From assembly GCA_910586105.1 (NCBI GenBank), contig CAJUGU010000104.1:1-14729 (forward strand): a DNA stretch of 14,729 nt. Direction: 5' to 3'. The notes below the pieces were generated by a model. That model saw only the letters and a program-made list of their open reading frames with translations, was not told the origin of the DNA and ran no database searches. Origin of the DNA: an uncultured Eubacteriales bacterium (GTDB taxonomy: Bacteria > Bacillota > Clostridia > Oscillospirales > Butyricicoccaceae). Of this stretch, positions 6,888 through 14,331 are shown one piece after another (the first letter of the stretch is position 1; every line of letters begins with the position of its first letter). The position numbers and the translations under genes were made by a program.

Positions 6888-7394
6888 TTAACAATACCCT
6901 GCCGCCCAAACAGCTTTTCCTTGCGCCAGCGAGGTTTGCACATCCAGCACCCGCTGGTTTGCGCTCCCTCGGAACCGGAGTTCCAGGCTGCGCTGCTCCT
7001 GCTCGAACCTTCCGTCGACCAGCAGCGTCAACGTTGCCAGCAGCGCGCGTACCGCCCCGTCAGGGCTTTCCAAAAGCTCTTCAAAGGTGTAACCGGTATA
7101 CGCCATCAAATGCCGCCCGTCGCCGCTCAGCGCCTGCGCCAGCGGCAGCAACGCTTCCGCCTGTGCGAAAGGCTCCCCGCCCGAAAACGTAACGCCCGCA
7201 ACCAACGGGTTCCTTCGGATATCGTCCAACAGGGTTTGCGGGTCGGCTTCCCGCCCGCCCGCAAAATCATGCGTTTCCGGGTTCTGACAACCCGGGCAGC
7301 GGTGCGGGCACCCCTGCGTGAAGATCACATAACGGATGCCCGGGCCGTCCACGATGGATTCGCCAATCGTCCCGGCGATGCGTAAGCCGCCCAT
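6888..7394 (-). CDS. nrdG: Anaerobic RNR activating protein (radical SAM)
   Basis: NrdG uses a [4Fe-4S] cluster and S-adenosylmethionine to abstract a hydrogen and create the glycyl radical of class III ribonucleotide reductase. The product is 168 residues. The NrdG-type cluster motif C-x3-C-x2-C is Cys29, Cys33 and Cys36 (QGCPHRCPGCQNPET), and the SAM-contacting SGGEP is at 71-75. The N-terminal IAGTIGESIVDGPGIRYVIF is typical. Its ATG directly abuts the TAA of the small radical-domain ORF (zero gap) with only a weak GGACGG nearby, so translation is probably coupled to that ORF. This suggests that the activase and the small radical protein are made together. Confidence 0.95.
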   Translation of the reverse strand: MGGLRIAGTIGESIVDGPGIRYVIFTQGCPHRCPGCQNPETHDFAGGREADPQTLLDDIRRNPLVAGVTFSGGEPFAQAEALLPLAQALSGDGRHLMAYTGYTFEELLESPDGAVRALLATLTLLVDGRFEQEQRSLELRFRGSANQRVLDVQTSLAQGKAVWAAGYC

Positions 7395-7592
7395 TTACGC
7401 CGTCCGGCTGTCCGAGGCTTCACCGCAGCAAGACACGTCATGCTTGACGCGGTCGCGTTCCTCGGCGCGTTTGCCGTTATTGAAACGGTCAAGGGTGCCG
7501 ACAAGATAGCCCGTGATCCGGCGGATACGCTCAAAGCCAATGCCTTCGCCGACCAATTCGGTATCCAGATCCATAACGTTGTTGCTCTTCAT
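7395..7592 (-). CDS. Stand-alone NrdD glycyl-radical domain
   Basis: This 65-residue ORF carries what is normally the C-terminal end of NrdD: FERIRRITGYLVGTLDRF, then NNGKRAEERDRVKH. The RxxGYL motif is the family's glycyl-radical loop, making Gly28 the predicted radical site. The ORF is preceded by GAAAAGGAGAATGTCACC, a good Shine-Dalgarno, and begins after a 73-nt gap from the nrdD stop, so it is not simply a frameshifted tail. It ends with SCCGEASDSRTA; the vicinal Cys55-Cys56 could be redox-active (inference). The inferred role is to dock onto the large NrdD and receive the radical from NrdG, comparable in principle to the small spare-part protein GrcA (YfiD) of pyruvate formate-lyase. 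The motif assignment is strong. That it works in trans is inferred. Confidence 0.85.
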   Translation of the reverse strand: MKSNNVMDLDTELVGEGIGFERIRRITGYLVGTLDRFNNGKRAEERDRVKHDVSCCGEASDSRTA

Positions 7593-7665
7593 GGTGACAT
7601 TCTCCTTTTCCTATCGTCCTTGCCTTGACACGGATACATCCCATGCCACGGCACAGTTTGTGATT

Positions 7666-9996
7666 TCATTCCTGCGGCGGCAGCGCATTGGGTTTGCGCT
7701 CCTGCTCCTCAAACGGATCGCCGTGATAGCCAAGCGTCCCGGCATTCCGGTTTTTATGCAGCCCGAGCTTTTTCAGCTTCGCAATGCTGATCCCTTCTCC
7801 TTCCCGACGGCCGCAGCGCGGGCAGACATCGCCGATAATGCCGGTATACCCGCATACCGGGTCACGGTCGACGGGGTGGTTGATCGAACCATAACCGATC
7901 CCGCATTCCTTCATATACCGGACGACCTGTTCAAAGGCTTCCAGATTCTGCGTGGGATCCCCGTCCAGCTCGATGTAACTGATATGCCCGCCGTTAGTCA
8001 GCTCGTGATACGGCGCTTCCAGCCGGATCTTTTCAAAGGCGGATATATTGAAATACACCGGGATATGGAACGAATTGGTGTAATATTCACGGTCGGTCAC
8101 GCCTTCATGCGTACCATATTTTTCGCGGTCGATCCGGACGAAACGCCCGGACAAGCCTTCCGCCGGGGTCGCGATCAACGAGAAATTCAAGCCCCGCGCC
8201 TGGCTTTCCGCATCGACCCGGTCGCGCATATGCTTGACGATCTCCAGCCCCAGGTTTTGCGCCTCCAGACATTCGCCGTGATGCTTGCCGATCAACGCCT
8301 TCAGGCACTCGGCTAAACCAATGAAGCCAACCGTCAGCGTGCCATGCTTCAGCACTTCGCCGATCGTATCGTCCGCGCCGAGCTTGTCCGAATCGAGCCA
8401 GATGCCCTCCCCCATCAGGAAGGGATAATTCCGCACCTTCTTTTCCGATTGGATCGCGAAGCGGGCGAGAAGCTGTTCGATCACCAGGTCGAGCTTTCGG
8501 TCGAGGTCTTCAAAGAAAAAGTCCACGTCGCCGTGGCTGCGCAGGGCAATGCGCGGCAGGTTGATTGATGTAAAGCTGAGATTCCCCCGCCCGGTGACGA
8601 TCTCCCGCGAGGGGTCGTATACGTTGCCGATCACGCGGGTCCGGCACCCCATGTAGGCGCATTCGGTCTCCGGATGGCCGGGCTTGTAATATTTCAGATT
8701 GAACGGCGCGTCGATGAACGAAAAGTTCGGGAACAGCCGTTTCGCCGACACCCGGCAGGCCAGCTTGAACAGGTCATAATTGGGATCGCCGGAGTCGTAA
8801 TTCACGCCTTCCTTGACCTTGAAAATATGGATGGGGAAGATCGAGGTTTCCCCGTTGCCAAGCCCTTCCTCGGTCGCGAGCAGGACGCATTCGGTCACGA
8901 GACGCCCCTCCGGCGTGGTGTCCGTCCCGTAATTGATCGAGGTGAACGGCACCTGCGCGCCCGCGCGGGAATGCATCGTGTTCAGGTTATGTACCAGCGC
9001 TTCCATCGCCTGATGGGTTGCGTGGCGGGTCTCGCGGACGGCGTGCTTGCGCGCAAACCGGACGATCTTCCCGGCCAGCTCCGCTGAAAACTGTTCGGTC
9101 AGCCGGTCCTGCACCTGCCGGTCAAATCCGTTTGCATCCGAAAGGCAAGGCCACGAGCCAAGCGCTTCGATCGTCTCCGCCGTCAGCCGAGCGGCAAGCT
9201 CTAACCCGTCCTCGCGCTCGCAATAGATTTCGATCGCCTTGCCGAGATTGTCGCGGTAAAGCGACCGGAAGGTCTTTGCAACGCCAGGCGCAAGCGAATA
9301 ATCAAAATTCGGCACCGACTGCCCGCCGTGCTGATCGTTCTGGTTGGACTGCATCGCAATGCAGGCCAACGCGGAATACGAACGGATGTCGTTTGGTTCG
9401 CGCACATGCCCGTGACCGGTCGAAAACCCGCCCCGGAACAGTTTCAGCAAATCGATCTGGCAGCAGGTGGTGGTCAGGGTGAGGAAATCCAGATCGTGGA
9501 TGTGGATATCGCCGTCACGATGCGCTTTCGAGTGCTGCGGGTCGAGGATGAACATTTCATAAAATTGCTTCGCGCCTTCGGAACCGTACTTCAGCATGGT
9601 CCCCATGGCGGTATCGCCGTCGATGTTGGCATTTTCGCGCTTGATGTCATTTTCCAGCGACGACTGGAAGGTCAAATCTTCGTAGACCTTCATCAGGCGG
9701 GTGCTCATTTCGCGGGTGCGGGTGCGCTCATTCCGATAAAGGATGTACTTTTTTGAGGTGCGGGCGTGGCCGTTTTCGATCAGGGTCTTTTCCACAACAT
9801 CTTGTACATGCTCGACCGTCGGGGTGGTCGTTGAAAGGTCGCCGTCCAGCTCCTGTTTGACCAGCTCCGCCAGATGGAGCGCCATTTTATAGTCCCTTCC
9901 GCCGGTGGCCTGGGCTGCGCAGAAGATCGCGTTTGCAATTTTTTCAAGCTCAAAGGGGACGGTGCGGCCGTCTCGTTTTATAATTCCGTCAACCAT
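7666..9996 (-). CDS. nrdD: Anaerobic ribonucleotide reductase, large subunit
   Basis: This class III ribonucleotide reductase makes dNTPs from NTPs under anoxia. The product is 776 residues. Residues 1-95 are an ATP-cone allosteric domain (IIKRDGRTVPFELEKIANAI). The catalytic barrel follows, with TCCQ (Cys178/179), TSINYGTDTTPEGR, MGCRTRV (Cys451, predicted thiyl site), GRGNLSFTSINLPRIAL (469-485) and HELTNGGHISYIEL. A zinc-type region follows at Cys715, Cys725 and Cys728, with only three cysteines visible (PVCGYTGIIGDVCPRCG). The protein then ends with LKKLGLHKNRNAGTLGYHGD, then PFEEQERKPNALPPQE. The expected RxxGYL...RVKH radical loop is absent and is supplied by the next ORF. TLGYHGD could be a vestige of the loop. 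GGAGG lies 11 nt before the start. Confidence 0.96.
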   Translation of the reverse strand: MVDGIIKRDGRTVPFELEKIANAIFCAAQATGGRDYKMALHLAELVKQELDGDLSTTTPTVEHVQDVVEKTLIENGHARTSKKYILYRNERTRTREMSTRLMKVYEDLTFQSSLENDIKRENANIDGDTAMGTMLKYGSEGAKQFYEMFILDPQHSKAHRDGDIHIHDLDFLTLTTTCCQIDLLKLFRGGFSTGHGHVREPNDIRSYSALACIAMQSNQNDQHGGQSVPNFDYSLAPGVAKTFRSLYRDNLGKAIEIYCEREDGLELAARLTAETIEALGSWPCLSDANGFDRQVQDRLTEQFSAELAGKIVRFARKHAVRETRHATHQAMEALVHNLNTMHSRAGAQVPFTSINYGTDTTPEGRLVTECVLLATEEGLGNGETSIFPIHIFKVKEGVNYDSGDPNYDLFKLACRVSAKRLFPNFSFIDAPFNLKYYKPGHPETECAYMGCRTRVIGNVYDPSREIVTGRGNLSFTSINLPRIALRSHGDVDFFFEDLDRKLDLVIEQLLARFAIQSEKKVRNYPFLMGEGIWLDSDKLGADDTIGEVLKHGTLTVGFIGLAECLKALIGKHHGECLEAQNLGLEIVKHMRDRVDAESQARGLNFSLIATPAEGLSGRFVRIDREKYGTHEGVTDREYYTNSFHIPVYFNISAFEKIRLEAPYHELTNGGHISYIELDGDPTQNLEAFEQVVRYMKECGIGYGSINHPVDRDPVCGYTGIIGDVCPRCGRREGEGISIAKLKKLGLHKNRNAGTLGYHGDPFEEQERKPNALPPQE

Positions 9997-10043
9997 CAGG
10001 TGTGTCGCCTCCGTGGTGAGATTACTATTTGTATATAGGGTAG

Positions 10044-10070
10044 GAGCCGGGCAGGGACGGCCTGCGGCTC
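10044..10070 (-). other. Stem-loop in the nrd leader
   Basis: GAGCCG (10044-10049) pairs with CGGCTC (10065-10070), with an inner GGC/GCC pair and a small bulge. It lies between the predicted transcription start and the nrdD ribosome binding site. CCTATATACAAATAG next to it vaguely resembles an NrdR box, but a proper pair of boxes is not visible. Its role is unknown. Confidence 0.3.
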
Positions 10071-10095
10071 ACTACATCTTGTGCCGGTGATTTTC

Positions 10096-10123
10096 ATTTT
10101 ACCACATTCCTTCGTATTGTCAA
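10096..10123 (-). promoter_or_regulatory. Promoter of the nrdD operon
   Basis: Minus strand: TTGACA (10118-10123, perfect), a 16-bp spacer and TAAAAT (10096-10101, 5 of 6) preceded by TGG, an extended -10. The predicted start is near 10089, about 93 nt before the nrdD ATG. The DnaA-box-like cluster lies 80-165 bp upstream of the -35 box. Confidence 0.82.
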
Positions 10124-10204
10124 GGGGGCAAATACGATTTGGGTATTTTGCCAAAAAACGGCGGAGCATTTCTGGACAAGTTTTTTTGCGGATTTTGATA
10201 ACAC

Positions 10205-10288
10205 TGTGGATAACCTGTTGAAAACCGCAGAACGATGGGGAACGGGTGTGGAAGGTTTTGTGGAAACGCTGTGGATGGATGTGGATCG
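10205..10288 (+). promoter_or_regulatory. Cluster of DnaA-box-like sites
   Basis: Five 9-mers with the core TGTGGA lie in one orientation: TGTGGATAA (10205-10213, a perfect DnaA box), TGTGGAAGG (10247), TGTGGAAAC (10259), TGTGGATGG (10270) and TGTGGATCG (10280). The last four start 12, 11 and 10 bp apart, about one helical turn each, so bound DnaA would sit on one face of the DNA. DnaA is known to control aerobic nrd genes in other bacteria. Here the sites sit upstream of the anaerobic nrd promoter. No dnaA gene or other origin hallmark is in the window. Confidence 0.6.
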
Positions 10289-10735
10289 CTTGGCGAAGTC
10301 TGTCGGGCGGCGGGATTTTCAAATTTTTTCAGTTGCTGAGCGGTGATGCCTCCGCCCGGAAAAGCGGAAATAGGCGACACAAGATATAGTATGCAGTCGG
10401 CGCGGCGAATGCCGCCGCGTTCAGCAGCGCTGCTACTGAATCGGAGACGTTCCGAGCCATTGGGGCAAGGGACGCGCCGTGCTTTATTCATTCCGCGTAA
10501 ATCCTGTTTTGCGTTAGGTGAAAAGGGCGCTTTTCTCATGGCGCTTCGCGCTTTCCGACGGCGCGGGACGCGGCTGTGGCGCTGCGCGTCATTCCCCGAA
10601 GGGGTTCCCTTATGCCGACCGCTACAGCGCGCCTGCGGGCGGCTCTGCGCGCAAAAAAGGCGGGAACACGCTGGCGTCGTTCTGCCAGTGTGTTCCCACC
10701 GCTGCAAGCATTTTGCGGGGCTGCACCCTTCTTAT
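10289..10735. other. Intergenic stretch, no convincing gene
   Basis: About 450 bp are open in several frames only because of high GC; no frame has a good start site or recognisable protein. The stretch holds short palindromes (AGCAGCGCTGCT near 10430, CCCCGAAGGGG near 10601) and the strong hairpin listed next. The mosaic of short arginine- and alanine-rich frames resembles noncoding repeat sequence rather than a gene. Confidence 0.45.
10662..10697. repeat. Long hairpin, 14-bp stem
   Basis: GGGAACACGCTGGC (10662-10675) pairs with GCCAGTGTGTTCCC (10684-10697), with one G-U pair and an 8-nt loop. There is no U-tract. It is flanked by AAAAAAGG on the left and ACCGCTGCAAGC on the right. It is probably part of an interspersed repeat. 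Confidence 0.5.
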
Positions 10736-10861
10736 TCACTTAGCCGTTTGCGGCAAAAGCTCACCGTTTCCGGATCCAACGTATTTCAACCGCGCAAGGA
10801 TAACCCCAGCGCTCCAACCAGATCGATCCAAAAACTCAATAAGCCGGTAATTTTCCTGCAT
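10736..10861 (-). CDS. Possible 41-residue small protein
   Basis: The ORF starts MQENYRLIEFLDRSGWSAGV and ends NGELLPQTAK. It has a plausible amphipathic helical start, unlike the neighbouring arginine-rich frames. No Shine-Dalgarno is visible and I recognise no family. It is as likely to be chance or the end of a decayed gene. It is listed because it is the only protein-like frame between nrdD and the oad genes. Confidence 0.15.
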   Translation of the reverse strand: MQENYRLIEFLDRSGWSAGVILARLKYVGSGNGELLPQTAK

Positions 10862-10968
10862 AATCTTTTGATTTCGCTGCCTTCGGTCATCGTGAAAATC
10901 AGAGGAACCGTAAATCCGTTGTGTCCGTGCTTCCGTCCCCCGTCCCGCCCGCAGGCGAAAACGGGAGT

Positions 10969-11030
10969 CCAGAGGGGCTAATCCCTCTGGCGCTGTCCGC
11001 GCAGGACCGGGGTCTGGGGCAGAGCCCCAG
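10969..11030. repeat. Double hairpin downstream of oadB
   Basis: CCAGAGGG (10969-10976) pairs with CCCTCTGG (10983-10990), and CTGGGGC (11014-11020) pairs with GCCCCAG (11024-11030). Both lie within 80 nt past the oadB stop on the minus strand. Neither is followed by a U-run, so factor-dependent termination or 3'-end protection is more likely than intrinsic termination. The GC-rich look is typical of interspersed intergenic elements. Confidence 0.45.
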
Positions 11031-11046
11031 CGCCCCCGCACCAGAA

Positions 11047-12183
11047 TCACCCCATCCCGAAGACCTTGATCATGAAGCCCGCCGCGACTGCGGAACCGAT
11101 CACGCCCGCTACGTTCGGGCCCATCGCGTGCATCAGCAGGAAGTTGGACGGGTTCGCCTTCTGCCCTTCCATCTGCGCCACGCGCGCGGCCATCGGTACC
11201 GCCGATACGCCCGCCGAACCGATCAGCGGGTTGATCTTGCCGCCCGTCAGTTTGCACATGACCTTACCCAGCAGCAAGCCGCCGCAAGTCGACAGCATGA
11301 ACGCCAACAGGCCCAGAAGGATAATCTTGATCGTGTCCCACGTCAGGAACGTGTCCGCGATCGCCTTACAGCCGACCGACAGCCCCAGGAAAATCGTTAC
11401 AATGTTGCAAAGCGCATTTTGCGCCGTGTCCGATAACCGGTCGGTCACCCCGCACTCGCGGAACAGGTTGCCCAGCATCAGCATGCCGATCAGCGGCGCC
11501 GTGTCCGGGATCAGCAGGATCACGAAGATCGCAACCGCGATCGGGAACATGATCTTTTCCGTCTTCGAGACCGTGCGCAGCTGCTCCATCTTGATCTCCC
11601 GCTCCTTTGGCGTCGTCAGCAGCCGCATCAGCGGCGGCTGTATCATGGGGATCAGCGCCATATAAGAATATGCCGCGATCGCGATCGCCGGAAGAAAATT
11701 CGGGGCCAGCTTGGACGCCGTCAGGATCGCCGTAGGGCCGTCCGCCCCGCCAATAACCCCGATCGCCGCCGCCACCGCCGCCGGGAACCCCAGCGCCAAC
11801 GCCAACAGGAACGCCGTGAAAATGCCAAACTGCGCCGCCGCGCCCAGCAACAGCGAACTCGGACGCGCGATCAACGGCCCAAAATCGGTCATTGCCCCGA
11901 TCCCCAGGAAAATGATCGAAGGATAGATCGCGTGCTCAACGCCAAAATAAAAATACTTGAACAGGCCGCCATCGTCCAGGATTCCCGTCAGCGGGAAGTT
12001 CGCCATCAGGATGCCGAACGCGATCGGCACCAGCAGCAGCGGCTCGAACTTTTTGCCAATGCCCATGTATAACAGCACACAGGCGATGATCAGCATCACA
12101 AGGTTGCGCGGCTGGCTGGCAAACGCCGCAAAGCCCGACTCCGCAAGGATGCGCCGGATGACTTCAATAAAGGAGAACTCCAT
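11047..12183 (-). CDS. oadB: Na+-pumping oxaloacetate decarboxylase, beta subunit
   Basis: This integral membrane subunit decarboxylates carboxybiotin and pumps Na+ outward. The product is 378 residues and strongly hydrophobic, with about nine or more membrane segments. Family signatures include [20 protein letters not shown] (Asp148 corresponds to the essential Asp of the GGADGP motif) and [20 protein letters not shown] (318-337), the second Na+ site region. The frame extends upstream to 12213, but the ATG at 12183 has AAGGGGG about 9 nt away and gives the usual [13 protein letters not shown] start, 13 nt after the biotin-carrier stop. The beta subunits of methylmalonyl-CoA and glutaconyl-CoA decarboxylases are very similar; the adjacent carboxyltransferase gene points to oxaloacetate. 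It is the last gene of the operon. Confidence 0.94.
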   Translation of the reverse strand: MEFSFIEVIRRILAESGFAAFASQPRNLVMLIIACVLLYMGIGKKFEPLLLVPIAFGILMANFPLTGILDDGGLFKYFYFGVEHAIYPSIIFLGIGAMTDFGPLIARPSSLLLGAAAQFGIFTAFLLALALGFPAAVAAAIGVIGGADGPTAILTASKLAPNFLPAIAIAAYSYMALIPMIQPPLMRLLTTPKEREIKMEQLRTVSKTEKIMFPIAVAIFVILLIPDTAPLIGMLMLGNLFRECGVTDRLSDTAQNALCNIVTIFLGLSVGCKAIADTFLTWDTIKIILLGLLAFMLSTCGGLLLGKVMCKLTGGKINPLIGSAGVSAVPMAARVAQMEGQKANPSNFLLMHAMGPNVAGVIGSAVAAGFMIKVFGMG

Positions 12184-12196
12184 CTTTCCGTCCCCC

Positions 12197-12580
12197 TTAT
12201 GCCAATGTAGCAAGCGCCGTGCCCGTATCGACCGCCGCGCCCTTCGTCACACAGACCGAGGTCACCGTGCAGTCGCGCGGCGCACAGATCTCGTTTTCCA
12301 TCTTCATCGCTTCCAGGATGAACAGCACGTCGCCCGACTTGACCGCCTGCCCGGCCGAGCAGCGCACGTCCAGGATCGACCCCGGCATCGGGCTCGGCAA
12401 CGGCTCGCCCGTCCCCGCAGGAGCCGCAGGCGCTGCCGCCGACGGAGCGGGAGCCGCAGCCGCGGGCGCCGGAGCCGCCGCGACCGGAGCCGCCGCAGGC
12501 CCGGTGTAGACCGCCTTCGCCTGCCCCTTTTCAACCTCTACCTCGAATTCTTTCCCGTTTACAGTCACTACATATTTCAT
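12197..12580 (-). CDS. Biotin carrier protein of the decarboxylase
   Basis: This 127-residue biotinyl protein shuttles CO2 from the carboxyltransferase to the membrane beta subunit. Residues 1-27 are a short N-terminal strand region ([20 protein letters not shown]). Residues 28-57 are an Ala/Pro-rich flexible linker. Residues 59-127 are the biotinyl/lipoyl fold with EAMKMEN, Lys93 being the biotin site. In many oxaloacetate decarboxylases this domain is fused to the alpha subunit; here it is separate. AGGGGGAA precedes the ATG by about 10 nt. The stop lies 13 nt before oadB. Its linker shares an exact 22-nt stretch with the gamma gene. Confidence 0.93.
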   Translation of the reverse strand: MKYVVTVNGKEFEVEVEKGQAKAVYTGPAAAPVAAAPAPAAAAPAPSAAAPAAPAGTGEPLPSPMPGSILDVRCSAGQAVKSGDVLFILEAMKMENEICAPRDCTVTSVCVTKGAAVDTGTALATLA

Positions 12581-12599
12581 TTCCGATATTCCCCCTGGC

Positions 12600-12935
12600 T
12601 TACAGCGCCTTGATTTTATGGAAAATAAGCTGGTCGAGCGGTATGCCCGTCTCGTGGCTCACGATCGCCATGACCATCGCCGCCGTCTTTTCATCGCAGC
12701 CCAGCAGCGCGACCTCGCCGGTGTACGTCCCGCCGGGAACCGGGGCTGGAGCCGCCGCAGCCGGAGCCGCAGGCGCTGCCGCCGGGGCCGGGGCCGATTT
12801 GCCCTCGATCGACGAAACCACCTTCGAGATGACCGGGATCATGATACAGAGCACCGCCAGCATTATAAATACCGTCACGATGCCCGAAAGGGCGACCAGC
12901 AGCGCCTCTACGAGGCTCAGTTCGGTAATGCCCAT
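12600..12935 (-). CDS. oadG: Oxaloacetate decarboxylase, gamma subunit
   Basis: OadG is a small membrane anchor that holds the alpha and beta subunits together. The product is 111 residues. One membrane helix runs at about 10-36 (EALLVALSGIVTVFIMLAVL), followed by an Ala/Pro linker at 48-66 and a soluble C-terminal domain (TGEVALLGCDEKTAAMVMAI, then VSHETGIPLDQLIFHKIKAL). The frame is open to 12968. The ATG at 12935 was chosen because AAGGAGGT sits 8 nt upstream, inside the last codons of the alpha gene, whose TAA ends one base before this ATG; translation is therefore coupled. The C-terminal domain resembles that of other clostridial OadG-like proteins. No zinc-binding histidine cluster of the enterobacterial type is obvious. 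Confidence 0.85.
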   Translation of the reverse strand: MGITELSLVEALLVALSGIVTVFIMLAVLCIMIPVISKVVSSIEGKSAPAPAAAPAAPAAAAPAPVPGGTYTGEVALLGCDEKTAAMVMAIVSHETGIPLDQLIFHKIKAL

Positions 12936-12936
12936 T

Positions 12937-14331
12937 TTATTTGACCTCCTTGATCGTATATTCCGCAATGAGCGCCTTCTTCAGGTCGCGCACCTCGAAA
13001 TAATGCTCCGCCTGCTGCGGGAAGGCAATATAGCTCAGTACGTCCAGATCGCTTTCCGCCCGGTCGCCCAGCTCGGCTTTCGCCTTCTCAAATTCCGGCT
13101 CGAGCTTTTCCGCGTAACGCCCCGTCAGCATCGGCTGGTCGCCTAACACCTTTTGGATCAGTTCCGGGGCGATCTCGCCCGGCGCTTTGCCGTATTCCCC
13201 ATGGATATACGCCTTGATCTCCTTGCCGATGTTTTTATAACGCTCGCCAAGCAGCACGTTCACCGTCGCCTGTACGCCCACCATCTGGCTCATTGGCGTG
13301 ACCAGCGGCGGATACCCCAGATCGGCGCGCACCCGCGGGGTCTCGGCAAGCACCTCGTCGAGCTTATCGATCGCATGCTGCGCCTTAAGCTGCGCCACCA
13401 GGTTGGAAAGCATGCCGCCCGGGATCTGATAGACCAGTGCGTCCGCCTTCGTGGACAATACATACGGATCGAACGTGCCGTTTTCGGCAAATTTCTTTTG
13501 GATCGGGACAAAGAAGTCGTTTACCTGCTTCAGTTCGTCGTTGTTCACGCCGCAGTCAAAGCCCATCTGGCTGAGCGCATAGACCATCGCCTCGGTCGCA
13601 GGCTGGCTGGTGCCGCCCGACAGGCACGAGGTCGCGCAGTCGATGCCCGCCGCGCCCGCTTCCGCCGCCTTCAGATAGGTCATATAACCCAAGCCGGTGG
13701 TCGCGTGCGTGTGTACATAGATCGGCAGGCCGATCGCGCCCTTCAGCGCCGAAACCAGGTCGAAGCATTCCTGCGGGCTCATGATGCCCGCCATGTCCTT
13801 GACGCACAGCGACTGGCAACCCATCGCCTCGATCTCCTTGCCGATCTGCACATACATGTCCAGATTATGGATCGGGCTGATGGTATAACAGATCGTGCCC
13901 TGTGCATGCCCGCCTGCTTTGAGACAGGCGTCAACCGCCGTTTTGATGTTCCGCAGGTCGTTCAGCGCGTCAAAAATACGGATGATATCCATGCCGTTTT
14001 CCACAGCCGCGGTGACGAACCGCCGGACGGTGTCGTCCGAATAATGATGGTAGCCCAGAATGTTCTGCCCGCGCAGCAGCATTTGCAGCTTGGTATGCTT
14101 CATATGCGCGCGGATGGTACGCAAACGTTCCCAGGGATCCTCCTCCAGATAGCGCAGGCAGGAGTCGAAGGTCGCGCCGCCCCAGCATTCGATCGAATGA
14201 TAGCCGGCCTTGTCCATCTCATCCAGCACGCCGAGGAAGTCCTCGATCGGCATACGGGTCGCGATCAGTGACTGCTGCGCGTCCCGCAGGACGGTCTCGG
14301 TAATGTGCATTGGCTTCACGATAGTGGTCAT
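12937..14331 (-). CDS. oadA: Oxaloacetate decarboxylase alpha (carboxyltransferase)
   Basis: This cytoplasmic carboxyltransferase moves CO2 from oxaloacetate to biotin, leaving pyruvate. The product is about 464 residues and contains only the TIM-barrel and the conserved carboxylase domain, with no fused biotin domain. Visible catalytic elements: ITETVLRDAQQSL (Asp17), VKDMAG (Lys178), YVHTHATTG (metal ligands His207 and His209), RGQNILGY, and LSGGTSQPATEAM. The same domain serves as PycB of two-subunit pyruvate carboxylase, but the linked oadG and oadB favour the Na+-pump role. The start is uncertain: AAGGAG touches the ATG at 14331, too close to serve it, so GTG at 14319 (12-nt spacing) or ATG at 14310 may be the true start. 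A longer frame to 14481 covers the leader and is rejected. Confidence 0.93.
   Translation of the reverse strand: MTTIVKPMHITETVLRDAQQSLIATRMPIEDFLGVLDEMDKAGYHSIECWGGATFDSCLRYLEEDPWERLRTIRAHMKHTKLQMLLRGQNILGYHHYSDDTVRRFVTAAVENGMDIIRIFDALNDLRNIKTAVDACLKAGGHAQGTICYTISPIHNLDMYVQIGKEIEAMGCQSLCVKDMAGIMSPQECFDLVSALKGAIGLPIYVHTHATTGLGYMTYLKAAEAGAAGIDCATSCLSGGTSQPATEAMVYALSQMGFDCGVNNDELKQVNDFFVPIQKKFAENGTFDPYVLSTKADALVYQIPGGMLSNLVAQLKAQHAIDKLDEVLAETPRVRADLGYPPLVTPMSQMVGVQATVNVLLGERYKNIGKEIKAYIHGEYGKAPGEIAPELIQKVLGDQPMLTGRYAEKLEPEFEKAKAELGDRAESDLDVLSYIAFPQQAEHYFEVRDLKKALIAEYTIKEVK

Noticed and set aside
10025..10055. Possible NrdR box near TATATA in the nrd leader
   Set aside because: Only a weak single match to the 16-bp palindrome and no second box at the usual spacing; it also lies downstream of the promoter.
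10205..10288. Chromosome origin (oriC)
   Set aside because: DnaA-box-like sites are present but there is no dnaA, dnaN or other origin neighbourhood; a regulatory role is simpler.
10343..10981. 212-codon plus-strand frame between operons
   Set aside because: No recognisable domain, repeat-like composition, crosses hairpins and the oadB trailer; treated as chance.
10736..11257. 173-codon minus-strand frame overlapping the oadB 3' end
   Set aside because: Its first part is a wrong-frame reading of oadB and the middle runs through GC hairpins; only the last 41 codons look remotely protein-like.
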